NCBI RefSeq assembly: GCF_002086635.1
Contig: NZ_MVHD01000035.1
Location: 1-57,335, forward strand
DNA length: 57,335 bases
Direction: 5' to 3'
DNA from: Mycobacterium alsense
Lineage (GTDB): Bacteria; Actinomycetota; Actinomycetes; Mycobacteriales; Mycobacteriaceae
A program made the translations under genes and the position numbers. Under the pieces are notes generated by a model, which saw only the letters and a list, made by a program, of their open reading frames with translations, was not told the DNA's origin and did not search any database. This document shows positions 40,353 through 48,506 of this stretch, one piece after another (the stretch's first letter is position 1; each line of letters opens with the position of its first letter).

Positions 40353-40571
40353 CGCGTCTCACACAGCCAGTCATCATTCCAACATGAAACGCCGCTATGC
40401 GGCTCGTCGTCTAATGTTCGCCGACCAGTTCATGTAGAAAAACCTCAACTTTCGCTTGCATTCCGTAGTACTTGAGAATGTGCTCGCGTAGGGGATTGTT
40501 GTGTAGCACTGCTCAGAATATGCGGGTGGTACGTGGCTTAGTGGAGCTAATTTATGCAGCGCCCTCGGACG
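40353..40571. other. low-G+C non-coding stretch
   Basis: No convincing gene. Base composition drops sharply (28 G+C of 60 in 40441-40500, by direct count) compared with the roughly 70% of the surroundings. Frames open here lack codon bias or recognisable similarity. It lies between the class V aminotransferase start and the stop of the zinc-ribbon gene, as part of an atypical patch from about 40353 to 41179. Confidence 0.6.
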
Positions 40572-40964
40572 TCAACGGGAGAACAAACCACGTTTTACGC
40601 CACAGACGTAGTGTCTGGCGCAACGCCAGCAGTCAAACTCCGCATCCTCATTCGGCACATGATTGCGGGCTTCACAACGTTCGCATTCGATTAGACGCCT
40701 ACCGCGCGGCGACCTAAGCGGACGATCTTGTGCTACTGCAGAGGCTGCAACACCGAGAGGCCCGGGAAGAAACAGCAACGTCAATAGGAAGAACTGAACG
40801 CGACGGGTCTCCGGTGCTACCAACGTGGCGATGGCGGGGAACAGGAAGATCAAGAGCGCCAGAGCGACAACGAAGATTGTGTCTGCATATGGTGTGAGGT
40901 CAGGAAAACGGTAGTGGTCCTCGTAGTACATGGAAAGCATCTTTCCATCGAGCGCAGAAGCCAC
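40572..40964 (-). CDS. small membrane protein with C-terminal zinc ribbon
   Basis: A 130-residue protein. An N-terminal polar segment (YYEDHYRFPDLTP) leads to two hydrophobic segments (about 29-48 and 57-80), then an Arg-rich linker and a putative zinc ribbon: CERC (about 94-97) and CWRC (about 112-115), 14 residues apart in ECERCEARNHVPNEDAEF and following. I do not recognise the family. Base composition is well below its neighbours, suggesting horizontal acquisition. GTG at 40962-40964 gives the longest frame; ATG at codon 9 or 12 is equally possible as no good ribosome-binding site is seen. Confidence 0.6.
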   Translation of the reverse strand: MASALDGKMLSMYYEDHYRFPDLTPYADTIFVVALALLIFLFPAIATLVAPETRRVQFFLLTLLFLPGPLGVAASAVAQDRPLRSPRGRRLIECERCEARNHVPNEDAEFDCWRCARHYVCGVKRGLFSR

Positions 40965-41179
40965 TCATGGTGGCATGCAAAAAAATCATCGCGCATCCGA
41001 AAGACGACGTCATGCCGAAGGTAAGTCCAAGGAGCAAGACGATTTGGCGGGGCCGAGCTTATCGATGCAATTCTGGTGTAATCACTTCGTCGTCAGCACC
41101 TGGTGGATTTCCGTTTCGGCACACCCACCAACCTACCCACCTCGCGACCATCGGAGTCTAAGTAGCGCAAGTTTTAGGA
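40965..41179. other. low-G+C stretch upstream of the zinc-ribbon gene
   Basis: Short frames exist on the plus strand but have no codon bias, domain or ribosome-binding support. It presumably contains the promoter of the minus-strand zinc-ribbon gene and the 3' boundary of the FAD oxidase gene. No inverted repeat or target duplication marking a mobile element was found. Confidence 0.5.
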
Positions 41180-42637
41180 TCAGAAGCTCAACCCGGAATA
41201 CATGACCCGGTTGGGGTCGTACTTCTCGCGCACCGCCGTCAGCTGCGACAGGTTCGGGCCGAAGTAGCGCGACGCCGAGCCGTTGGCCTCCAGGTAGTTG
41301 ACGTAGCCGCCCACCGAAAACTGTTGCACCGCTTGGTGCGCGGCGCTCAGCCACAGCGTCGCGGCGGGCACCTGGTTGGCGGCGGGCTCGACGTACCACT
41401 GCAGCAGAGCGGACTGCTTGCGCCACGGGAAGGCGGTGTCGCCCGGCGCGACGTCGCCGACGGCGCCGTCCATCGGGTCGACGAGTACCGACGCCTTGCC
41501 GCCGGAGGCCGGCCACCGGCCGATCGCGGTCGCGATGGCATGGGCCGCATCGGAATTCATCGTCGTGAGCACGTCGGAGCCGGCCACGAAGCCGACGGGC
41601 GAGGTCGTCGAGCCGCCGCCGGCCAGGTACGTCACCAGGTCCATGTGGCCGAGGGTCTTGTTCTGCACGGCGGTGGGCGCGACCCCGACCGCGGATTTGA
41701 TCGCGTCGACGACACCGGGGCCGGCGCCGGCCGGGCAGGTCGCCAGCAGGTGGCAGTTCGGCTGGTTGCCTATCGAAAGATGAACGATGCCCCAGGTGTT
41801 GCGGTCCGCCGCGCTCAGCCAGGACTGCCAGCCGACCAGCACCTGCACCGCCGAGGCCGGCGGAAAGTCCAGCCGGACGACGTCGCTGTCGCCGGTCGCG
41901 AAGGTCGCGAAAGTCATCGACGTGGTCACCCCGAAATTGCCGCCGCCACCGCCGCGCAGCGCCCAGAACAGGTCCGGGTGGTCGTTGGCGGACGCCGTCA
42001 CCACGTCGCCGCTGGGCAGCACCACCGTGGCCGACCGCAGCGCATCGCACGTCAGCCCGGCATGGCGGCAATCGGCGCCCACCCCGCCGCCAAGCGCCAG
42101 TCCGGCGATCCCGACGCTCGGGTAGGTCGCGGTGGGGATCGCGCGCCCGGCCCCGGCCAGCCCCTGGTGCACCGCGTACAGCGTGGTCGCCGGCGTGACG
42201 GTCGCGTTGCCGGCGCCGTCGACGTTCACCCCGCCGGGCAGCCCGCGCAGGTCGACGACCATTGTCCCGCCGGCGCTCGACGCGCCGATGTAGGAATGCC
42301 CGCCGCCGCGCGGGGAGATCTTGAGCCCGTTGGCCGCCGCGAACGAGACCGCCTTCTGCACGTCCGATTGCGACGACACGGCGATCACCGCCGCCGGGCT
42401 GGAGTTGTCGTAGAGCGAGTTGAAAACCCGCTTGCCCGCGGAGAATTGAGCGCCGTTGGCGGGCAGCAACACGCTGCCGCCGATGGAGGAGGCCAAGCCG
42501 CCCCAGCCGGTGGTGGGATCCGCGGCCGCGCGCGCAGCGCCGAATACCGTTCCGGTGGCGAGCATTCCGACGGCGCCGCGAAGAAACGTCTGGCGCGAGA
42601 TCGCCTGGTCCGGTGGACGGCCGTGATTCGTCGTCAT
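41180..42637 (-). CDS. exported FAD-linked oxidase (BBE/PCMH type)
   Basis: A 485-residue flavoprotein oxidase. The N-terminus (SRQTFLRGAVGMLATGTVFGAARAAADP) looks like a Tat signal with one arginine of the twin pair replaced (R-Q), so export may be Tat-like or weak. The FAD-binding PCMH domain follows: ISPRGGGHSYIG with His114, the usual 8-alpha-histidyl flavin site, and GLALGGGVGADCRHAGLTCD (about 178-197). The C-terminal BBE segment ends YFGPNLSQLTAVREKYDPNRVMYSGLSF. Substrate (sugar, alcohol or alkaloid-like) is unknown. It may correspond to the fragmentary oxidoreductase genes near Rv3351c-Rv3353c in M. tuberculosis. Confidence 0.9.
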   Translation of the reverse strand: MTTNHGRPPDQAISRQTFLRGAVGMLATGTVFGAARAAADPTTGWGGLASSIGGSVLLPANGAQFSAGKRVFNSLYDNSSPAAVIAVSSQSDVQKAVSFAAANGLKISPRGGGHSYIGASSAGGTMVVDLRGLPGGVNVDGAGNATVTPATTLYAVHQGLAGAGRAIPTATYPSVGIAGLALGGGVGADCRHAGLTCDALRSATVVLPSGDVVTASANDHPDLFWALRGGGGGNFGVTTSMTFATFATGDSDVVRLDFPPASAVQVLVGWQSWLSAADRNTWGIVHLSIGNQPNCHLLATCPAGAGPGVVDAIKSAVGVAPTAVQNKTLGHMDLVTYLAGGGSTTSPVGFVAGSDVLTTMNSDAAHAIATAIGRWPASGGKASVLVDPMDGAVGDVAPGDTAFPWRKQSALLQWYVEPAANQVPAATLWLSAAHQAVQQFSVGGYVNYLEANGSASRYFGPNLSQLTAVREKYDPNRVMYSGLSF

Positions 42638-42906
42638 GGGCCGGATTCTGGTCGAATCGGCGCCCGAAATGCCGGCCCCCGGCCGAGTGTCAGGTAACAG
42701 TGTGGCCTCGATCGGGCGGCCACGGCCCGGCAGTGCGTCGGCCCGGCAAACCCCAATAAACGATGCGGCGGGCGCGCCGCCCTCACAAAACGCTTAGTGT
42801 GCAAACCTTTACCGCACCGTGTTGTAAATGTGACAGTGATAGATCAGAGTTCACTAACGTGACTCGAGTGCCCTCAGTGCACTCCGCGACTGATGGGGAG
42901 AGCGGC
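42638..42906 (+). promoter_or_regulatory. regulatory region of the DUF732 gene
   Basis: No gene in this stretch. It holds several GTGA/TCAC half-sites: TGTGACAGTGA at 42829-42839 and the symmetric TCAC-TAAC-GTGA at 42851-42862, then GGGAGAG (42896-42902) just before the ATG at 42907. The half-site cluster suggests a DNA-binding regulator, but none can be named. Confidence 0.35.
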
Positions 42907-43377
42907 ATGAAGGCACTGGCGGCGGAAACTCAGCGTTGGATCTGGTCGGTTCGTCACCAGCCACTGACCATTCGCCTGCTGGCCGCGGCCGCCGCCCTGT
43001 TCACCGTGGCCGCGGCGTTCGCCGCACCGGCCGAGGCGGATCCGGCGGCCGACGACGCCTTCATCGACGCGCTCAACCGCGCCGGCATCGACTTCGGCGA
43101 GCCGGGAAACGCGATGTCGGTGGGTCAGTCGATCTGCCCGATGCTCGCCCAGCCGGGCGGGAACTTCGCCGCGGCCGCGGCCAGCGTCAGCCACCAGGGC
43201 ATGTCACCGCAGATGGCCCAGATGTTCACCACCATCGCCATTCAGATGTACTGCCCGCAGGAAATCGCCAACATCGCCAGCGGCAACCCGACCGCCGGGC
43301 TGCCCGGCATTCCCGGCAACCTGGCCGGCGGCCTGCCCGGCGGGCTGAGCCAAATCCCCGGCATGCCAGGGGTTTAA
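42907..43377 (+). CDS. secreted DUF732 protein (Rv3354-like)
   Basis: A 156-residue exported protein. A basic N-terminus (KALAAETQRWIWSVRHQPLTIR) and hydrophobic core (LLAAAAALFTVAAAF) end at a likely cleavage site after APAEA. The mature part has the DUF732 pattern: DDAFIDALNRAGIDFG, then SICPML and MYCPQ, giving two conserved cysteines that probably form a disulfide. The C-terminus is Gly/Pro-rich (LPGGLSQIPGMPGV). Function of the family is unknown. Rv3354 of M. tuberculosis is the positional match. ATG preceded by GGGAGAG. Its TAA shares the palindrome TTAA with the convergent membrane gene. Confidence 0.88.
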   Translation: MKALAAETQRWIWSVRHQPLTIRLLAAAAALFTVAAAFAAPAEADPAADDAFIDALNRAGIDFGEPGNAMSVGQSICPMLAQPGGNFAAAAASVSHQGMSPQMAQMFTTIAIQMYCPQEIANIASGNPTAGLPGIPGNLAGGLPGGLSQIPGMPGV

Positions 43378-43649
43378 CGCGTCCCCAGCGGGTCGATGGT
43401 CCACGCGATGTAGACCATCGCCGCCGCGACCGCCGCCGTGGTCACGAAGTCCAAGGCCTTGCCGCGCACCACCAGCAGGCCGGCCCGCTCGTCGGACAAC
43501 ACCAGCCGCAGCAGCGCCGCCACGCCCACCCCGATGCCGATCAGCAGGGCACCGCGACGCCAGAAGTTGGCCGCCACCAAGACGAAAGCCGCGCAGAAGA
43601 TCAGCTCCACCAACAGGATCGGCCACTGAACCCGCAGGATCGTGCGCAC
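43374..43649 (-). CDS. small integral membrane protein (Rv3355c-like)
   Basis: A 91-residue protein with three or four hydrophobic segments: ILLVELIFCAAFVLVAANFW (about 9-28), ALLIGIGVGVAALLRLVL and FVTTAAVAAAMVYIAW, ending TIDPLGTR. It aligns in order with Rv3355c as remembered (WRRGALLIGIGVGVA, LLVVRG, TIDPLG). GTG at 43647-43649 begins 2 bases after the folD stop and is served by GAGGGG inside folD, so it is translationally coupled to folD. Function unknown. Confidence 0.85.
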   Translation of the reverse strand: MRTILRVQWPILLVELIFCAAFVLVAANFWRRGALLIGIGVGVAALLRLVLSDERAGLLVVRGKALDFVTTAAVAAAMVYIAWTIDPLGTR

Positions 43650-43651
43650 CG

Positions 43652-44500
43652 CTATCGCCGCCCCTCGGCCAGCTCGACGACGTTGGTCAGCAGGAACGCG
43701 CGCGTGAGCGGGCCCACGCCGCCGGGATTCGGCGACACGTGGCCGGCCACCTCCCACACGTCGGGGTGCACGTCGCCGACGAGGCCGTCGTCGGTGCGGC
43801 TGACGCCGACGTCGACGACCGCGGCGCCCGGACGCACCATGTCGGCGGTCAGCAGGTGCGGGACGCCCACGGCGGCGACGATGATGTCCGCCTGCCTGGT
43901 CAGCGTGGGCAGGTCGCGAGTTCCGGTGTGGCACAGCGTGACCGTGGCGTTCTCGGAACGCCGGGTCAGCAGCAGACCCAGCGGGCGGCCCACCGTCACG
44001 CCGCGGCCGATGACGACCACGTGCGCGCCGGCGATCTCGACGTCGTAGCGCCGCAGCAGGTGGACGATGCCGCGCGGGGTGCACGGCAGCGGCGCCGGCG
44101 TGTTGAGCACCAGCCGGCCCAGGTTGGTCGGGTGCAGGCCGTCGGCGTCCTTGTCCGGGTCGACGCGCTCCAGCGCCGCGTTCTCGTCCAGCTGCTTGGG
44201 CAGCGGCAACTGCACGATGTAGCCGGTGCACTCGGGGTTGGCGTTGAGTTCGTCGATGGTCTGATTCAGGGTGGCGGGGCTGATGTCGGCGGGCAGGTCG
44301 CGACGGATGGAGGTGATGCCGACCTTGGCGCAGTCCGCGTGCTTGCCCCGGACGTAGGCCTGCGACCCCGGGTCGTCGCCGACGAGGATGGTGCCCAGCC
44401 CGGGCGTGCGCCCCGATGCGGTCAGTGCGGCCACCCGCTGCTTGAGGTCGACGAAGATCTCGTCCCGGGTGGCCTTGCCGTCCAGCGTGATTGCTCCCAC
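43652..44500 (-). CDS. folD: bifunctional methylenetetrahydrofolate dehydrogenase/cyclohydrolase
   Basis: A 282-residue FolD, interconverting 5,10-methylene-THF, 5,10-methenyl-THF and 10-formyl-THF with NADP. The catalytic lysine lies in YVRGKHADC (about 49-57); GYIVQLPLPKQL (about 93-104) and PCTPRGIVHLL (about 138-148) form the substrate site; VVIGRGVTVGRPLG (about 162-175) binds NADP; and PNPGGVGPLTRAFLL closes the family signature. GTG at 44498-44500. First gene of a pair with the small membrane protein; divergent from the OYE-type gene. Confidence 0.95.
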   Translation of the reverse strand: MGAITLDGKATRDEIFVDLKQRVAALTASGRTPGLGTILVGDDPGSQAYVRGKHADCAKVGITSIRRDLPADISPATLNQTIDELNANPECTGYIVQLPLPKQLDENAALERVDPDKDADGLHPTNLGRLVLNTPAPLPCTPRGIVHLLRRYDVEIAGAHVVVIGRGVTVGRPLGLLLTRRSENATVTLCHTGTRDLPTLTRQADIIVAAVGVPHLLTADMVRPGAAVVDVGVSRTDDGLVGDVHPDVWEVAGHVSPNPGGVGPLTRAFLLTNVVELAEGRR

Positions 44501-44526
44501 GCCGACAGTCTGGCACGCTCCCCGGT

Positions 44527-45735
44527 ATGCCTAGCCCTCCGGACGTGTTCAGCCCCGCCAAGCTCGGTCCGATAACGCTGCGTAACCGCACCATCAAATC
44601 GGCCACGTTCGAGGCGCGCACGCCCGACGCCCTGGTCACCGACGACCTGATCGAGTACCACCGGCTGCCGGCCGCCGGCGGGGTCGGCATGACGACCGTC
44701 GCCTATTGCGCCGTCTCCCCCGGCGGACGCACCGAGGGCAACGGCATCTGGATGCGGCCCGAGGCGGTGCCCGGATTCCGCCGGCTCACCGACGCGATCC
44801 ACGCCGAGGGGGCGGCGGTGAGCGCGCAGATCGGCCACGCCGGACCGGTGGCCAACGCCAAGTCCAACAAGGCCAAGGCCCTGGCGCCGGTGCGGTTCTT
44901 CAACCCGATCGGGATGCGCTTCGCCAAAAAGGCGAGCCGCGAGGACATCGCCGATGTGACCGAGGCGCACGCCAACGCCGCCCGGCTGGCCATCGAGGCC
45001 GGCTTCGACGCCGTCGAAATCCACCTGGGCCACAACTACCTGGCGAGCTCGTTTCTGTCCCCGCTGATCAACCGCCGCGACGACGAATTCGGCGGCTCGC
45101 TGGAAAACCGGGCCAAGGTGGCCCGCGGCATCGTGATGGCCGTCCGGCGTGCGGTGGCAAAGGAGGGCACGCCGATCGCGGTCACCGCCAAGCTCAACAT
45201 GGCCGACGGCGTGCGCGGCGGCATCAGCACCGAGGAATCGCTGAGGACCGCGAAGTGGCTGGAGGAGGACGGCGGGCTGGACGCGATCGAGCTGACCGCG
45301 GGCAGCTCGCTGGTCAACCCGATGTACCTGTTCCGCGGCGACGCCCCGATCAAGGAGTTCGCCGGGGCGTTCAAGCCCCCGTTGCGCTGGGGCATGCGGA
45401 TGACCGGCACGAAGTTCCTGCGCGAGTACCCCTACCGCGAGGCCTATTTGTTGCGCGACGCCAAGCTGTTCCGTGCGGAGCTGAAGATGCCGCTGATCCT
45501 GCTCGGCGGCATCACCAACCGCGAGACGATGGACCTGGCGATGGCCGAGGGATTCGAGTTCGTCGCCATGGCCCGCGCGCTGCTGGCCGAGCCGGACCTG
45601 ATCAACCGGATCGCCGCCGACGGGGCGGCGCACAGCGTGCAATCGGCGTGCACCCACTGCAACCGGTGCATGCCGACGATCTACAGCCGGACCCACTGCG
45701 TGGTGACCGGCGCCCCGGACGTCGTGGCCCGCTGA
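44527..45735 (+). CDS. NADH:flavin oxidoreductase, old yellow enzyme family (Rv3359-like)
   Basis: A 402-residue TIM-barrel flavoprotein. It begins FSPAKLGPITLRNRTIKSATFE, the FMN-binding start of the family; QIGHAG (about 100-105), FDAVEIHLGHNYLASSFLSP (about 160-179) with the active-site His/Asn region, INRRDDEFGGSLENR and LILLGGITNRETMDLA follow. A C-terminal cluster CTHCNRCMPTIYSRTHC (about 380-396) has four cysteines like the iron-sulfur motif of 2,4-dienoyl-CoA reductases, but the protein lacks the C-terminal FAD/NAD domains of that group. Substrate unknown. The relJ/relK pair found before Rv3359 in M. tuberculosis is absent here. Confidence 0.9.
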   Translation: MPSPPDVFSPAKLGPITLRNRTIKSATFEARTPDALVTDDLIEYHRLPAAGGVGMTTVAYCAVSPGGRTEGNGIWMRPEAVPGFRRLTDAIHAEGAAVSAQIGHAGPVANAKSNKAKALAPVRFFNPIGMRFAKKASREDIADVTEAHANAARLAIEAGFDAVEIHLGHNYLASSFLSPLINRRDDEFGGSLENRAKVARGIVMAVRRAVAKEGTPIAVTAKLNMADGVRGGISTEESLRTAKWLEEDGGLDAIELTAGSSLVNPMYLFRGDAPIKEFAGAFKPPLRWGMRMTGTKFLREYPYREAYLLRDAKLFRAELKMPLILLGGITNRETMDLAMAEGFEFVAMARALLAEPDLINRIAADGAAHSVQSACTHCNRCMPTIYSRTHCVVTGAPDVVAR

Positions 45736-45803
45736 CGACGCGCGCCGCCGGGTCGCGGCGTGGTGGCGCGTTCGCGGTCGCCGGGTCGAGGCGGATGTAC
45801 GGC

Positions 45804-45809
45804 TACAGT
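45804..45809 (+). promoter_or_regulatory. -10 hexamer TACAGT of the first FHA-ABC gene, leaderless start
   Basis: TACAGT is followed by 7 bases and then ATG at 45817, matching the spacing at several other genes in the window. Confidence 0.5.
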
Positions 45810-45816
45810 TGTGGCG

Positions 45817-48447
45817 ATGACTGCAGCAGCCCCGCCAGCGCTAACCGTCCGTCACGACGGGTCGGAACGCACCTTCGCAGCGGGTCATGACGTGGTGATC
45901 GGACGCGACCTGCGGGCCGACATGCGCATCACGCACCCGCTGATCTCGCGCGCGCACCTGCTGCTGCGCTACGACCAGGGCCGGTGGCTGGCCATCGACA
46001 ACGGTTCGCTCAACGGGACTTTCGTCAACGGCCGGCGGGTGCCGGTGGTCGACATCCACGACGGCCAGACCATCAACATCGGAAACCCCGACGGCCCCCT
46101 GCTGACGTTCGAGGTCGGGCACCACCAGGGGTTGGCCGGGCGCCCGCCCCGGACCGAGTCGATGGGCATCCCGGTGGCGGCCCATCAGTCGGGGTCGGCG
46201 TGGCCGGCACCGCCGGGCCCGCCCGGTCCCCCGCCCGGACCGGCGGGCCGCCCGCCCGGCTGGGCGGCGTCGGTGGCGCGGCGGCCGCAGCACGTGGCGC
46301 CGCCACCCCCGGGGCCGCACGCCCACCACGGGCGCCCGCCCGTGCATCCGGGCAGCGCGCCGCCGCCGGCCAATTTCCAGCCCCACCCGCAGATGCCCGC
46401 GGCCGGCTCCCCCGCCGCGGCGCCGCAGACGCGGATGTCGCCCACCGCCGCCAAGCCGCCGGAGGTCGCCAACCTGGCGACCAAGGTGTTCCAGGCATTG
46501 CTGCCGTCCCGGTCCGGGGCGATGCAGAAGCCCAGCGGCGCGCAGACGATCGGCCGCGCCACCGACAACGACATCGTCATCCAGGACGTCCTGGCGTCGC
46601 GCCATCACGCGTTTTTGACGCAGACGCCGCTGGGCACCGAGATCCGCGACGCGCACAGCGTCAACGGCACGTTCGTCAACGGGGTGCGGGTCGGGTCCGC
46701 GGTGCTGACCGAGGGCGACGTGGTGACCATCGGCAACGTCGACCTGGTCTTCACCGGTGACACGCTGGTCCGCCGCACCGAGGCCGCCACCCGCACCGGC
46801 GGCCTGGAGGTGAACGGCGTCTGCTTCACCGTCGACCACGGCAAGCAGCTGCTCGACCACATCTCGCTGACCGCCCGCCCCGGGACGCTGACCGCCATCA
46901 TCGGCGGGTCGGGCGCCGGGAAGACCACGCTGTCGCGGCTGATCGCCGGCTACACCAGCCCCACCTCGGGCACGGTGACGTTCGAGGGTCACAACATCCA
47001 CACCGAGTACGCGTCGATGCGCAGCAGGATCGGGATGGTGCCCCAGGACGACGTGGTGCACCGCCAGCTCACGGTCAACCAGGCCCTGGGCTACGCGGCC
47101 GAGCTGCGGCTGCCGCCCGACACCAGCAAGGCCGACCGGGAACAGGCCATCGCGCAGGTCCTCGAGGAACTCGAGCTGACCAAGCACGCCGACACCCGCG
47201 TCGACAAGCTCTCCGGCGGACAGCGCAAGCGCGCCTCCGTCGCGCTCGAACTGCTGACCGGGCCGTCGCTGCTGATCCTGGACGAGCCCACCACCGGCCT
47301 GGACCCGGCACTGGACCGTCAGGTGATGATGATGCTGCGCCAACTCGCCGACGCGGGTCGCACGGTGCTGGTGGTCACCCACTCGGTGTCCTACCTCGAC
47401 GTCTGCGACCAGTTGCTCTTGGTGGCGCCCGGCGGCAAGACGGCCTTCCTGGGCCCGCCCAGCCAGATCGGGGCGGCGATGGGCACCACCAACTGGGCCG
47501 ACATCTTCGCCAAGGTGGGCGCCGACCCGGACGAGGCCAATCGCCGCTTCCTCGCCGAAAACAAGCACCTGGCCCACGCGCCGTCCGACTCCAGGCCGGC
47601 CGATTTGGGCGAACCCGTGCACACCGACCTGTTTCGCCAGTTCTCAACCGTCGCGCGCCGCCAGGTGCGCCTGGTGGTCTCCGACCGCGGCTACACGGTG
47701 TTTCTGGCGTTGCTGCCGTTTCTCATCGGTGTCCTGAGCCTCACCGTCCGCGGCACGACCGGGTTCGGCATGTCGGACCCGATGGGCAACAACCCCGCCC
47801 AGCCCGACCAGATCCTGGTCATGCTCAACGTCGGCGCCGTATTCATGGGAACCGCGCTGACGATCCGCGACCTCGTCGGTGAGCGGCCCATCTTCCGTCG
47901 CGAGCAGGCCGTCGGCCTGTCCACCGCGGCGTACATGGCCGCCAAGATCGTGGTGTTCAGCGTGTTCGCGATCATGCAGGCGGCGATCGCCACGGCGATC
48001 TCCGTAATCGGCTGGGGCAAGCCGCTTTCCGACGCCGTGCTGCTGGGGGACGTCAGATTCGAGCTGTTCGTCGACGTCGCCGCGACGTGTGTGGTTTCGG
48101 CGCTGCTCGGCATGGCCCTGTCCTCGCTCGCCACGTCGCAGGACCAGATCATGCCGATGCTGGTCGTGTCGATCATGTCGCAGCTGGTGTTCTCCGGCGG
48201 CATGATCTGGGTCACAAACCGGATCGTGCTCGACCAGCTGTCGTGGGCCACGCCCGCCCGGTGGGGCTTCGCCGCGTCGGCGTCGACGATCGACACCCAC
48301 CGGCTGATACCGGGTCCGACCGACCCGAAAGACCAGCACTGGGACCACAAGTCGAGCGCGTGGCTGTTCGACATGTTCATGCTCGGGGTGCTGTCGGTGG
48401 CCTACAGCGCCATCACGTGGTGGAAGATCCGGCTCAAGCGGCGCTGA
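45817..48447 (+). CDS. FHA-domain ABC exporter, Rv1747-like (copy 1)
   Basis: An 876-residue fusion: FHA1 (about 20-95), a Pro/Gly/Ala-rich linker (about 115-220), FHA2 (about 240-315), ABC ATPase and a six-segment ABC-2 membrane domain (about 610-870). FHA1 has intact phosphothreonine-binding residues (IGRD, ISRAH, LNGTFVNG) and so does FHA2 (IGRA, ASRHH, VNGTFVNG). The ATPase has Walker A GGSGAGKTT (363-371), signature LSGGQRKR and Walker B LLILDEPT. Rv1747 is regulated by Ser/Thr kinases via its FHA domains and exports lipo-oligosaccharide-type cell-wall material; that function is inferred here. Tandem with a second copy. Confidence 0.93.
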   Translation: MTAAAPPALTVRHDGSERTFAAGHDVVIGRDLRADMRITHPLISRAHLLLRYDQGRWLAIDNGSLNGTFVNGRRVPVVDIHDGQTINIGNPDGPLLTFEVGHHQGLAGRPPRTESMGIPVAAHQSGSAWPAPPGPPGPPPGPAGRPPGWAASVARRPQHVAPPPPGPHAHHGRPPVHPGSAPPPANFQPHPQMPAAGSPAAAPQTRMSPTAAKPPEVANLATKVFQALLPSRSGAMQKPSGAQTIGRATDNDIVIQDVLASRHHAFLTQTPLGTEIRDAHSVNGTFVNGVRVGSAVLTEGDVVTIGNVDLVFTGDTLVRRTEAATRTGGLEVNGVCFTVDHGKQLLDHISLTARPGTLTAIIGGSGAGKTTLSRLIAGYTSPTSGTVTFEGHNIHTEYASMRSRIGMVPQDDVVHRQLTVNQALGYAAELRLPPDTSKADREQAIAQVLEELELTKHADTRVDKLSGGQRKRASVALELLTGPSLLILDEPTTGLDPALDRQVMMMLRQLADAGRTVLVVTHSVSYLDVCDQLLLVAPGGKTAFLGPPSQIGAAMGTTNWADIFAKVGADPDEANRRFLAENKHLAHAPSDSRPADLGEPVHTDLFRQFSTVARRQVRLVVSDRGYTVFLALLPFLIGVLSLTVRGTTGFGMSDPMGNNPAQPDQILVMLNVGAVFMGTALTIRDLVGERPIFRREQAVGLSTAAYMAAKIVVFSVFAIMQAAIATAISVIGWGKPLSDAVLLGDVRFELFVDVAATCVVSALLGMALSSLATSQDQIMPMLVVSIMSQLVFSGGMIWVTNRIVLDQLSWATPARWGFAASASTIDTHRLIPGPTDPKDQHWDHKSSAWLFDMFMLGVLSVAYSAITWWKIRLKRR

Positions 48448-48506
48448 CCGGGGTAGGGCGACGGCGGGGTTTGGCTCCTTCGCCAGCGGATATCCCTCTG
48501 GCTGGG

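Noticed and set aside
40967..41161. 64-codon plus-strand frame in the low-G+C patch
   Set aside because: No ribosome-binding site, no domain and unusual residue content; retained only as part of the unexplained non-coding patch.
42829..42835. TGTCACA on the minus strand before the FAD oxidase gene
   Set aside because: No CGTC at the required distance on the minus strand, and the oxidase start is about 190 bases away.
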